Assembly (NCBI GenBank): GCA_947650285.1
Contig: CANTFL010000137.1
Span: forward strand, 186,001 to 250,000
Length of the DNA: 64,000 nucleotides
Source: Hyaloperonospora brassicae
Lineage: Eukaryota; Oomycota; Peronosporomycetes; Peronosporales; Peronosporaceae
Direction of reading: 5' to 3'
In this document: piece by piece, positions 11,642 to 23,829 of the stretch
Position numbering within the stretch: the first letter of the stretch is position 1
Layout of the letters: each line of letters starts with the position of its first letter
Made by a program: the position numbers and the translations under genes
The notes under the pieces: model-generated
Databases searched by the model: none
Seen by the model: the letters and a program-made list of their open reading frames with translations, nothing else
What the model was told of the DNA's origin: nothing

Positions 11642-14600
11642 TCTCGACTTTTTTACTCTATATTTTCGTATAAATTGAAAAGATATCAACCCTTTCAGCC
11701 TTAATTGCGCGCATCTGGAAGCTATTCCCTTCATATTTTGACATAGAGGTCTGTCATCCGAATTGTAGATTTTTGTGAATTTTAGCTTCAACGGTGGTAT
11801 TCTATCAATACGCATATTGTAAGGTGAAGATTGGCGAAAAGGTCAATTCAATAATTGCATGGATTGGCCCGGTTGCGGTGTCGAAAGTATCAAACTGACT
11901 GACCATGGTAAAACCTGAACTTACACCCTTCATCAGTATATGCGCTTATAAATTGTTAACACTAAATGTTGTCTCATTATTGACGTCCATAAATGTACTA
12001 GAAGGAAACGTAAACGGAATTTGTTTTTCGAAGTAACAATTAATTTAGAACAATCACATTCAATTATGACGATCATAGTCTGTTAAACACGGAATTATTA
12101 TATTCAAACACATATAACCTTATATTATTCACTCTTTACTCAATGCCCGCGTCCGGCATCTGCTAGATAATAAAGAATTGGTATACAAGCGTTCGCGTAC
12201 CACCCATTTCAATTTAATATATATTTCACATTAAAAGTAATGGATAAAAGTGTTATCGGCGAGTAAATATTTACAGAGACCTATTTTGATTTCAATATCA
12301 TGTAATGGAATCACATTAGATCACATTCGCACACGTGAATATTCTGGAGACCCTAGTTGAGTTAATTTGTAAAAAAGGAGCGTTATAAGGTTTTCGATCT
12401 CATTTCATCTCTCTCATCGGCAGGTCAAAAATTACGAGAGGTAAGTAGCACTAGTTGATATGTGCTTTAATTTTCGTAACGGATGCCCCGGTAGCTCACT
12501 CTCTGTAATTTTTGAATAAGTGTCGACGTACGACTCGACATAATCTGCCCCCTAAATTATCAATTCTGACTTAAGTTCCCCATCATATCCTGATTGGGAT
12601 AATCGCGCATGTATATAATGAAGCGTTTTTGGCTAGTTATGATTGTAAGGAATAGATAAACACACATTTTTCGTGAAACGTTGGCAATCGTGCGACTACA
12701 TTTTGAAGTTCGATGATCGAAGGACTCGGCTGAACAAAATTTTCGATCTTTATTCAGACCTTAGGGCTATTAGTCGCTTTAAATGATTGATTCGTCAAGC
12801 CGAAACGCCCTTGTAAATTTGTTCAATCAAGATGAAAACTTTTTTGCAGCCCCATCGCAATGAAAGGAGAGATAAACGCTCGGATGGCTACGGGTGACAA
12901 TTTTTATTATTATCAACTTAAACATTTGTCCATCACAAGCAATCTCTAGATCATCTTGGGATATCTAAATTTCATTTTCGTCATAATCTATTATTTCAAC
13001 CAGGCAAATGTATAGATTTCAATCCTATAAGTGGCTCGTGTAAGTAGAACTTTATCATTTGCCGATAATTGCTGACGTATAGAAGGATAACTCAGACCGG
13101 TAACTTGCTTTACATCAAAATACGTCTATAAAAATATTTTCGAATTTTCTGGGTTCAGATCTTCGTTAAGGCGTTAGAAATTTATCGTCTTGCTCTGGGG
13201 TGATGGGCGAAATGTTATCACGTGCAAAATTATTTATTCTGCGATCTGGAACTCTTGCGTCGATATCCTATAGTCGATTTTTGAATCACTGCATACCTAT
13301 CTTCTGACCGCTTGATCAAGATCGCAATCATGCAATCGATTTTTTTATAAATGCTGCGTCTGATAGCACTGGCGTCTCGTGATAACTTGCACGATCCAAC
13401 ATTATTGTTATCTAGTGCAGAGAAATTGAACGCAAATCTCTATAGAAGAATTTAGATATCTATTTTTAAATTAATTATCTCCATCAAACGCCAAACTGTT
13501 ATTCTGCTCCTCCAAAAAGCAGAATATCCTCCGAATTGAAACAATTTCTAATCTATTTTATTCGAATATAGACTTATTAAAAAACTGACCGGCGTCCTAT
13601 CTTATCATATTAGTTATATTAAATATGTACTATCCAATCGATCTATCACTATCTCAAAAAGCTTTAAGTATTTATATTAATATTGATGTTGTATCTAATC
13701 TTATTGGCAAATATATAAACTTTTAAGCCTAAAATGCTTACATCAGGGTGTTGCCATCCATTTAGACACCTTTAACCTGCTCTTTATATACGACGCTATA
13801 TGAAGTAAAATAATATCTTGCTACACCTTCTCCTATCAATGTCCACCTATAATTACCATTACATGTTTTTTCGCGTGTACACAACCCGCTCTTCAGATGT
13901 CACTCCATTTAAGTTGTTGTCAGTATGTGATATCACTACTTTATTGGTCTCTCGTTGGTGGTATAGACTCACCTGGTCTTACATTTACTCATAAAGTTAT
14001 CTAGACCTAGAATCGTGTTGATGAAATTTTTGGTATGGTATCGGATAGGTTGGAACCAATTGTCTTTCGATATCATCTTCTATAAATCCCCAGACAAACA
14101 AGTGTCATGTTTCATTTCCTACGGTCATCTTTATGCTTTTTTCCAACTCAATGCTCCACTTGCTATATATATTCATCTTTTGCATATAACAAACGGGTTA
14201 GAGCGATCTAACCCTCAAGAAGTAGTTATAGGTCCTTGATCATAGCCGTTGTACTTAAACATCCATCTATCTGAGATCAAACTCATGCACTTACTAGCTG
14301 TATACCAATATGTATCAGAATTTTCTTACTCCGTAATTGAAAGGGATCAATGACGCCATTTGCAAGAGTGACATTGCTACAATTTGCATCCTAAAAAGGT
14401 AAATTATAGAATTTGTCGCTTTCTCCAACAATAGTTTAGGACCATTCACGGTAGCTTTAAAAACGTTTTTCGTGATAGGACATCGTCGTCCAACAAGAAC
14501 ATATACCTCTTACTGATATATGGGATCCAAGTGAGGCTTCATTGGAATATTTGGAGTATATATTTTTATATATACACATTTTTTTAGCACACAAAGATGA

Positions 14601-17515
14601 TGTCCCAAGTGCCACCCTTTATGTAAGCAGAATTTGATATTGAGTAGTCACAGCTGAGATGAGCATTCACCATAAAAGCAATCAAGAGCTACATAGTGCA
14701 CGAAAATACAAATTTAAATCGGTAAAGTTAGCCCCTTTTATCCTTATTTAATAAAGAAGCGGCAATAAAGACACCACCTTTCTCCGAAAAAATACCTTAC
14801 CTTTTACCACTTAATCGCTACTCCGTATAACCGAAATCGCGTTGCTTCAATATGGAGTCAAGCGCTATATGTCAAATTTTTCTGTCCTGTCCTTCGGCAA
14901 GGCGAGGAAATGTGTACCGAATAAGATTGTAATCAATGTTTAAATTGAGATCTTTACTATTTTTACTTGATATCGGTGTTTCGCATCCCCCAAGAATATT
15001 ATTTAAAATTTGCAGGCATAGACTTACCCCGACGAAACATATGTCCGTCTCATTACTAGTATAATATGACACCCTTGTACACCTTAAGCATCTAATCGAA
15101 ATGATGCTAAAACCAAAGTCTTCACAATCTTTAATATACACAATGTTTATTTAATGTTTTCCAATATGTTCTGGACCGAAGTTTCTTGAAGCGTCATAAA
15201 TTTCAGAACTATTGGATGACTTAATAATTTCAATTTTACACTCTCACAATCTTTTTACCGTCCCTTATTAATCGTTTGAAATACTAGAGAACGCTACACC
15301 GTGTATATTTCGATAGGTTTATAGATATAACCTCGGCGTTTGATCTCCTCGCACTATTCGGTTCAGTTGGTGTTGTTAAATTATTAATTATGCGTTTGTT
15401 ATTAAGCGTGTGCCATATAATAACGATATGGCTGTCTTAAAGGACCAGGCATCAGGTAGAATAAGACTTCGTAGTCTTGGAGTAATATAAGGAGATGGAT
15501 GAAACGTGTACCGACTATAAATACGTTAGATACGATCGCAAGCCGCGGTCACAGCCTAGAAAAAAATTACTTACAACAATGCACCACTAATAAGATAATG
15601 ACTTAAAACTAATTTTTTCCACGGTATCGGAAGTCAAGTTGAGATCCCAACTGCACGCTTATCAAGGTGTTGCGACTTGCATTATTCTATGCTTGCGTTT
15701 TTCTGCGTTCGTCTAATGTTGCGGGTCGTGATTTGCTTCGGTAACCGCTGTGGCACGTGCTGTCGGGTATTCGTATTTTGTTGCTCAGAAAAAGCAAGCT
15801 TTTTTTTCGTTATTACGTATGAACGCGACGGCTTACTCGCTCAATATTTATTACCATCCTCATCAAATTATGTAAAAATGTATATCGGTCGAATTTGAAT
15901 TGGCCTCGACTACATTGCCGCACCTGTTATCTTTGACGTGGATACGACGCTGCATCAGTTTGTAAAACTTTAATGTCTTTCGACGCTATAAAGTTTGAGT
16001 TTTGAACAAGATCGAAATGATGAGTTCTAATAAAAGTATAGTTATCCCTCGTTACATCAGTTGCTCATTTATATATTGGCTCATGCACTAACTGAAACAA
16101 TCGAGAGCATATCATAGTCTGAAAAGATTATTTGAACATGTGCACTTTAACATTATGAGCAAGTCACGGAAAATTGGGCATGCTTACCTTTTTTCATTAC
16201 ACCGAAGACTTCTGGCATGATGCGTTAACTGTGAAAGCCTCTTTACTTGTTTGATCGAAATTCGAACCTTAAATTTAAAACTAGGCCGTTAAAATAGAAT
16301 ACAGGTCAGCTGAAAGTTCTAATAAGCAGCCTGGATGCCTCAAACGATCCAGTCAAGAGGTCTTATACATCAGCCATTCTTATTACAATAATCGACCAAT
16401 AAATGACGAGGCCGTTGGCAGATTTTAAATTATTTATACTATCTTAGTGCAAAACCCCTATCTTTATGAATAGCAGTCAACAAAGCCAAGTTTAGGTATT
16501 GGAAAGTAATAGAGGAATGCTAAATCCTAAATGGTCGACATTAGAAAACATAGTATTGTATATGTACTAATTTGTGAGTTTCTTGTGATCGCAATGCTAC
16601 AGAAACAACAAAAGTGCTCGAGGCGCATAAGTTAAAAAGCCTTCACCGGGACGACTAAAAGCCGGTTATTGTTCGTAGATTTTAATCGCTTAGTGGGAAT
16701 GTATTATGTTATACGTAATTGAGCTTGTCCTTAAATGTAAATATCGATTTGATACATGGTCATATCTAACTTTCCACGTGATAATTCATCCATTTAATAT
16801 CTATTTTAGTGAGATTAGTGTGTTAGACAATGATGCGATGTACGTAATTCTGGGCTTCCGTAAAAAAACTACAATATCTTAAGTATATGTAGCATTCGTT
16901 ATTACGCAGAATAGGTACATTCTCCGCGCATCAAACAAATTTATTGTGATCTCACTCGTGGATAATCTGAAGTCTCACACAACCTATAGAAGGTTTTAAA
17001 ATATATTTTTTAAAACGAGGCGACAGATATATTTTGTGACTTCAAAGAAGAACAGCGTGCCCGTACGATGTCCATTGCTCCAGAATGGTCATGTAACTCG
17101 ATGGAGTTAACATGCGCAGATCCACGACTGTTCATTACAGCAATAGTCATTTACCTCGTAAAAAACAACTCTTGTGTTTATAGAAAAGTTGCATCTGTAG
17201 TAAATTCAACGTGTAAACGATGAGTTCGTTCCATTTCATTTCCACCCCAGTGAATCAAATGGAATATTCCTGAATTGACAGTACAGATCTATTTCTAGAA
17301 ATCAGGTGAAGTGGCGATCGCTCGTGTATAAAGTCGCTATTAACTCTTCACTATCGCTTAGACGATCGACTAACGAAGTGGTACTCCAATTCTGAGCTAT
17401 AAACGTCGGTCGGGCTTGTGTATCCATCGGCAGGGCAAGTAGGTTTCTTTCAGGTAAACTCTAGTTAATGTTGAACTTAGCCGTAGTTGGGATTGGGAAT
17501 GTCGCGTGGAATCCT
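11642..17515. other. Gene-free AT-rich desert
   Basis: Nearly 6 kb of AT-rich DNA with no open frame above about 90 codons and none with family resemblance. Scattered short A and T runs are present but no ordered repeat that I could support. I see no tRNA, no terminal inverted repeats and no GC-rich island. Confidence 0.5.
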
Positions 17516-18282
17516 TCACACTATAGCGGGTGTACTTGTAAGGAGCTCGATATGAGTCACCTTGATCTCTACGAGATCGCCTTGTCCAATGTAAATACTT
17601 GATTTGAGAGCCTTCTGTTCAATTAATACGTCTCGTAATCTTTTACCCTTCACCTTTACTTGTTTGCTGCGTCCAATCGCAGTTGGGGTGTTGCTTGAGA
17701 GTAATTGATCCTTGGCCAAACAATCCAGGGATATCACTTGATTTAAGTATGCAACTCTTCCTGACGTCAGGGGGGCAGTAATCCAACCAGGAAGAGAATC
17801 CGACATATTTTTAAAGAAGCAAGTTGAACTCTGTTTAATTTTCACCAATAAAAGCTATACCATAATGAAATGCCTGCCTGTAGCACGAATCAATAACGCC
17901 ACGCATCTCCCTTTTCAGAAGGTCGTTTCTTGCAGTTCTGTAGCCCATACCAGGTACGCTCAATCTTGAACCTTGACGTGCTCCACATTAAATTGGTACA
18001 AAGCTATCTAGAGAGATCGCGATACCAAAACGGGATTGCGACCGCATGCTGAATCGCGGTCGTAGTTTAGAACCATTTTGGATTACGTTATCCTTCTCGT
18101 GTGATCTCATTTCCGTCCTGGCCACCAAGAAGCTTGCAATCTGTTGAGGCTGGGTACACGATCGTGAGCCACCCACCCAGCCCGTATCCTTCATACGGAC
18201 GATTTAAGTTTTGCCTGACGCTATCAATTGGTGCGCCCTCAATAATACTTGATAGTAAAACCTTGTGATTGCTTTGCGACAT
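17516..18282 (-). pseudogene. Unidentified degenerate coding sequence
   Basis: The minus strand is coding-like across about 770 bp, in three pieces. The first frame starts at ATG 18282 and runs 64 codons to a stop at 18088. A second frame, open between about 18194 and 17988, overlaps it. A third piece from about 17848 to 17516 encodes 110 residues with a Lys-rich stretch followed by Ile/Val-rich strands and ends at TGA. The DNA between them also reads plausibly with one further shift. Base composition is clearly less AT-rich than on either side. I do not recognise the family; a transposon protein or a captured host gene fragment are both possible. It cannot be functional as it stands. Confidence 0.35.
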
Positions 18283-18299
18283 CTTACTATGAAACCCTG

Positions 18300-21130
18300 A
18301 TTAATATTACGTTTGACGTTGGTTATGTGGCATTGCTCCACATGTTGGCGGACATATGTCATCAATGTGACTGTTAGACCACCAAACCTTGGTAGAATAG
18401 TGCAAGGGTTTGTGAGCTACAATTTTATTATGGGGATTTGTAGTAATGTGTAGTATAACAAATTGAAAATATTATATCATACAAAATTTTGTTCATGAAT
18501 AATCATTTTCACTCCTTTCCTCTTAATAAAATTCTTGTGCACGTACATTGTACACGGCGTTGCAAAACACCTGCCTACACAGTATCGGTGTAAACTTATA
18601 CAGAGTAAGCACAATCACATTTGCCGTGCTTCACCACGCTTATAAATGAGCACATTGACACCACGATCCCATACAAAGGTCTATTCTTTATCGTAACTAC
18701 GTAGTGATCTGCACTTAACATATATATTATAAATATTGCCATTTATTAAGCAAAAGAGATTTGGGCGATAGTTATCAGAAAGGAATATCGAGGAACACGC
18801 TTATAAGTACATCAAGTCTCCTACCAAATTAATTCAATATTGGGTATATAGCTGTAAATTCAGGATACAGATCCATCACGATAGATGTAAGAACATAAAT
18901 TATACTTTTTAACCCGCATGTCGATTTTTCGCCTATATGCACACTCCGTATACTTCTTTCTATCACCGCTTATCATCAGCGTGAAGCAACTGGTATATAG
19001 TCAGTGTCATGATTAATTGATTCGAGCAGAGCGTAGAATAACACGTTTATTAAACCTGTAGATAGTACTCTACTTCGCCTCTAAGAATATATTAATCAAC
19101 GTGCTACGCCATTTGATATATTGTAAAGGTTAAAAGTATTTGTGAGTTTTTTTTACTACCTTTTTACCATGAAGAACTAGTTTGTGAAAATGATGTGGAC
19201 TGTTGACCATTTTAAAAAATGCAGACGAATTTCCAAGCCGTTACCACTAAGCTAGTTTCATATATGCTAAATACTATGATCTAGCAATTTTATGATAATT
19301 ACTGACCGGCATGAGATTTACCTTAAAATTATCTTACTAGTTCCAATGTTTAATGTTGCTGGGGCAATTTATGTCTTTTTCCTATAAATGTGACGCAATG
19401 ACATTATGTATTACCACAATTATTTTATGCAGAGCGACATATACATCAAATACGCCAAACGTTTACGAGCACGAAAGAAAGGGCTTACACATGAATAATA
19501 TGCTAATTCCGACAAAATAGTATTGGCGATGCGAAACGGTACACAAATTGTGTAATAACATAATAACAAAGCGTTAGACAAAAATAATTATTTCTTTATA
19601 AACATTTCCAATTCAATTGTGTTGCAGCTTAAACATTTGCTATCTTTTATTTGCAAGCAATAGGTAGATCTTTTATTCCCATGAGTTTAAACTCAACAGT
19701 TTTAGCGCTATTATGTCGTTTAGATGGACTTTATTCTGTGAATAAAAAAACCACATTAATTTTTGATATTATTTTTAAGCAAAGCTAAGAAGAAGAATAA
19801 AAAAAACTAGTTATAAAAACAGCAACTAGAACAACATCCACACCATCAGTATCACACCATAAAACATGAAATACGGTAGCTAATATAAGGCGGAATAAAT
19901 AAAGGCGGAGATGATCAAGCATTAGACAAAGTTTCTGCATTCAGTTACATAAAAATATTCCAACACTTTTTGACCTTGCTGTCAGAGGTGGCGCATCATG
20001 CAACAAAAACCTGTACGTGTATACCTCTAATTTTAATGACTTTATGAGAAAACAAAATAAATTGTTCGACACACGATAACTTTCAACGGTATGAGTTTCA
20101 TAAAAAGACTTCGATTTACCACAAATAAGCTTTTGATTGTCTCTTGGATTCATACCTTTAAGTAATAAAACTTGTTTATGTTTAATTAATTTTTCTCTTT
20201 TTGTTCTTGTCGGTAGTCACCTTTTTCGACAAATTTGATCCGAATCTTATATCTCGGATCCTCGTTTGCCGCAAATATACATAGGTATTTTATAACCATA
20301 TTCATTGGTACATAATATATATCACACAAAATTATAATTTCACGTAGGCAGTTTTGCACATAAAGATCCGCCGCTACTCATATGTGCGCGTAATTTTTAT
20401 CGCTGATCTCTCCTTTTATTACAGCAAAATATGTAATAGCATAAGTCCGCGTGGTCAACTTAAGCATTATGATGTCCTGCTTCTTCAAGCTTCCGGCATG
20501 TCACGACGGAACCGATTGATTTGTTTTTATCGATGTAATAGGCTTCTTAAATTACCAAAATACATCGTTATAGATTGCTTTTTGCTTTGCTTCGATTACC
20601 AAAATTATCTTTACGACACTTGAAAACAAACTAGAATATGAACTGCGGGATATTCGGATCCGAAATGATAATAGAAACGACACCTAATCATTTTTATAAT
20701 GCTTTAATGCAATTTTATGCCTTCTGCGACGATACATATTAGTTATTTACGCTTGACGTGCTGTTCATATATCGATTTTAGCACACGTCGACACCGACAA
20801 CTGAAAGATGCATATTGAAATGCAACTTTTTCGTTTACCGACTTGTTCGGTCTTTAAGATTCGGCCATCCATATTCGTATATCTGAAATGGATTAATCCG
20901 CAATGGTTGCGCCGTAACTAATAAGTTTTGAAATTAAACATGATATGGATAAATAACATCAAATCTCCGACCGCACGTGAATAACATATTCAATGTATTG
21001 ACCAATAGTGTGAGCCTAGTCATAAAAAAATCTTTTTTAATAAGTCAAATTGCACAGAGGCAAAATTATATCCAATCAGAGAGCATATGTACAAGTATAG
21101 CTCTCTCAGCTACCTCTTTGACGTATCAGG
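18300..21130. other. Gene-free AT-rich DNA
   Basis: Only short frames. At 19730-19930 there are runs of A and several CAACA and AGCAACT words that faintly recall the trinucleotide part of the inverted MULE-like copy, but I could not align them well enough to call a copy. Nothing else could be supported. Confidence 0.4.
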
Positions 21131-21177
21131 TCGGAAAGAACAGTGCTGTTATGGTTATCACTAACAAACACCAAGTT

Positions 21178-21291
21178 ATTCGCATATTTTAAATATAATA
21201 CACAAGCTCCGACATCTCCGACAAAGGGTAACTCAATCGCATATTTTACAAACAACATCCAAGCTTTAACATCTCCACCGAGGATGAGTCT
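21178..21291. repeat. Two-copy direct repeat of about 57 bp before the recombinase gene
   Basis: TTCGCATATTTTA...ACACAAGCTCCGACATCTCCGACAAAGG is followed directly by ATCGCATATTTTA...ATCCAAGCTTTAACATCTCCACCGAGG. The unit is about 57 bp, with roughly three quarters of positions identical by eye. It ends at the proposed ATG (21284), so it lies in the leader of the recombinase gene. It could be an element terminal repeat or a pair of recombinase-binding sites. Confidence 0.6.
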
Positions 21292-22440
21292 GACCGACCT
21301 AGAACCTGCCAACACAAAGTGTGCCCGTGAGAACGCAGCGCGCTCATTTACAAAGTTTCTCGAGAAGGAGGAGGTTACTTGGGAGTACCTGCAACAGTGC
21401 ATGCAGTACGAGAGGGCATCTCTCGCACTAGAAGCTGTGATGGACAAGTTTGGCATGTATTTCGCGTTCAAGGAAAGCCGAAAGGGACAGCTCTTAGCTC
21501 GACACTCGGTCATGCAGTACTTTCGAAAAGCCAAGAATTGGCTGCTGGAGCAGTTCCCACAGCATCGAGCAGTGGTTGAAAAGAATTTGCTCAAGTAAGG
21601 ATCGAAACTCGAACGCCATTGCATGAAGCGTGAAACAGGGTCGTTTGTAAACAAGACCCCAGCATGCACAAAGTCTGCTCTCAATCAAATGATGGAATAC
21701 TTGCATTCAACTGAGTTACAAGTGCTGACTACCAAGATGCGGCGCTGTTGTGTTTGCTTTGGTACCTCTTTGGGCGTGCATCGGACCTTACAATGCTGCG
21801 GAAGGCAAACCTGTCCATCGGCTTGGGCGACGTATTCTTCGTCCGATTCATTCGAATTAAATTTTTTGAAGAGCAAGGTCTCTCACTTTTCCCTGACGAA
21901 GACTTCACCACATTTCCTCTGCTTGCCATAGCTCTCGCCCTCGTGACCCACTCATCGCCAACTATATCCGTGCTGAGTCAACTTCCTGAGCAGACGGCTA
22001 TCTTACAGTCCATATCATCCCCAGCAACTCCGCTCATCGATTTGGTCGATCATCGAGAGGCTGGGGTGTCTTCACAGGATACATTATCCACCGCTGCTAA
22101 GAAGGAGAACATCACAGATAATGCTCCTGGTGTACACAGCTACGTCATCCGTGTTCTTAATCGGGTCGCTGTAAAAGCTGGCGCTTCCGAGAGCTTGACA
22201 TCTCACTCTTTTCGGCGCGGAGGGGCGCAGCATGCAAATGGGGCTGGATTGTGTGTACAGTGGATCTTTGACCGAGGCGCCTGGAATATGACGGCGACAA
22301 ACAAGGCCTTCGCGTATGTTTTAAATACGGCTTCCGAAGATCATAAGGTTGCCCGGGTCTTGAGTGGGCGACACCTCGATACCGACGTATCTCTTCTATC
22401 ACTTGATGTCTTCGACTCCGGTACGCAGACAAAAATATAA
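21284..22440 (+). pseudogene. Tyrosine recombinase of Crypton type, broken
   Basis: Tyrosine recombinases cut and rejoin DNA through a tyrosine; Cryptons are eukaryotic transposons that use one. From ATG 21284 a helical N-terminal part (SAM-like core-binding region by position) runs to TAA 21596-21598, continues open in the same frame, and shifts frame at about 21735. The catalytic half then runs to TAA 22438-22440. It shows the fold's landmarks in order: Arg in GRASDL (21775), His and Arg in HSFRR (22204 and 22213), Trp in RGAW (22282) and Tyr in AFAYVL (22315). The order and the 11-residue Trp-Tyr spacing fit the family. One stop and one frameshift mean it is inactive unless programmed. The antisense open frame of 192 codons is a shadow. 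Naming the subfamily would need an alignment. Confidence 0.65.
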
Positions 22441-22680
22441 ACTTTTACGACAGCGCTCTTTAATGTATCTTTAGAGCTCAAGAATACACAATAGAACGTG
22501 AGCGAAAGAGTGATTGAAACGCTTATCACTTACCTGCTGATTCATTATCCATCGTTGAAGCAGCTAAATAAAGACGGACTTGTAGACACACGTTGGGAAG
22601 CGTGTGTAATTTAGCAAGGTTACTCCGTCAGCGAACCTCTAGCTTGGTCTTCACATCTAACCTGCTACACGAAGACAAAT

Positions 22681-23310
22681 GTGCCACCGAATCCCATCAA
22701 AGCTTCAGACAGCACGATTGACATCACAAAGCATCCAATATATCTTCGTCAAGCCCTATTGATTGAACAGTTAACCAAGGTAAACCAAAAGCTCAATTCT
22801 CGCGTCTCGATAATTGAAGCTGAGGTCTATAACAAAGCACAGCCAAAATCTTCGCATGAAAGAAGTGAGGGTAAAGACAAAGAAGCACCATCCAAACGTC
22901 GCCGAACGAGCTCGTCAACAAACCTGAAGGACGTCTGGTCTCGTTGGTCTACCTAGGAACCCCGCCTCTGGAATTCGTTTGATAGCTCGAGCAAGCATAC
23001 GAAATCCACCGCCAAACTTGTCGTTGCATTCATGAAACTGTTTTTTGCTGATGGCTTCGTGCTTGATGAGGAGTCTCCGCAGTATCGAGACGATGTGTTG
23101 GAATAAGGCGATGTCGCTGAAATGCAGTTACTTTCGTTTCTTGGCGAGCACAACATCAAGGCCCGCGGAGCACAAAACGTCCTTAAGTCCATGCGCAATA
23201 TACACAAATCTGGTCATCTAAGCAAACACATTCAACGATACAGACAACTACAAGCCTCCGGGCGCATTGTAGATCCAGCACCTGCGCATACTACAAACAT
23301 CATCGGATAG
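22681..23310 (+). pseudogene. Second degenerate reading frame of the Crypton-like element
   Basis: A single plus frame is coding-like throughout and is interrupted by TAG 22954-22956 and one TAA near 23104, ending at 23310. In order it has a Lys/Gln-rich coiled-coil-like start, a Ser/Lys/Arg-rich basic stretch (about 22850-22930), a Trp-rich patch (VWSRW, then PRLW), and a helical C-terminal part with Arg and Lys. No start codon is sure: the frame opens with GTG, so an upstream exon and an intron in 22441-22680 are possible. Trp-rich C-terminal domains of the GCR1 type occur in some Cryptons, but I could not confirm one here. The 240-bp gap upstream also holds a small hairpin ACACACG/CGTGTGT near 22587-22608. 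Confidence 0.4.
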
Positions 23311-23592
23311 ATTGTCAACCCGCAGTACCCATATATGATGGTCTTCACGCCATGGTATACATGCTGAGTGATTCTGCACTAAAGAAGGAGAAATACAACA
23401 AGTATACATTAACAATATCGGTGAGAGACTTATGCTCGTCCTTACTCTCATGATACAGCGTATATAGGTCATGGTACAACAATCCATTTTACCCTTAATC
23501 GTCGCGGTCAGATCGCTTAAAATGTTCTTGGACATGACAATATCGTATCACGATGTACACCATTTACGCACGGGGAACATGTCATCCGGATA

Positions 23593-23811
23593 GCACACGG
23601 GCGGCATGTAGTCCACGATGTAGATGCTTACCTGTCATTGAATACAACATAACGATCAATGCGTAGTCAATAACGCGCGTATAAATACACATGGATACGG
23701 TGCACACGGGCAGCATGTAGTCCACCATGTAGCTGCTTACCTGTCATTGAATACAACATAACGATCAATGCGCACTTAATGACGCGCGTATAGGTACAGA
23801 TGGACACGGGT
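23593..23811. repeat. 109-bp tandem duplication
   Basis: Two head-to-tail units start at GCACACGGGCGGCATGTAG (23593) and GCACACGGGCAGCATGTAG (23702). They share TGCTTACCTGTCATTGAATA followed by CAACATAACGATCAATGCG without change, and differ at only about ten positions over 109 bp. A third partial start (GCACGTGCATATA) follows at about 23811. This is the least diverged repeat pair in the window, so it is young relative to the relics around it, or it is kept by function. Confidence 0.85.
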
Positions 23812-23829
23812 GCACGTGCATATAAATTG

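Noticed and set aside
19730..19930. Further copy of the 836-bp MULE-like family
   Set aside because: Only simple CAACA and poly-A words are shared, with no collinear landmarks.
21106..21684. 192-codon minus-strand open frame
   Set aside because: It is antisense to the recombinase N-terminal region, which has the better protein sense and continues into the catalytic half.
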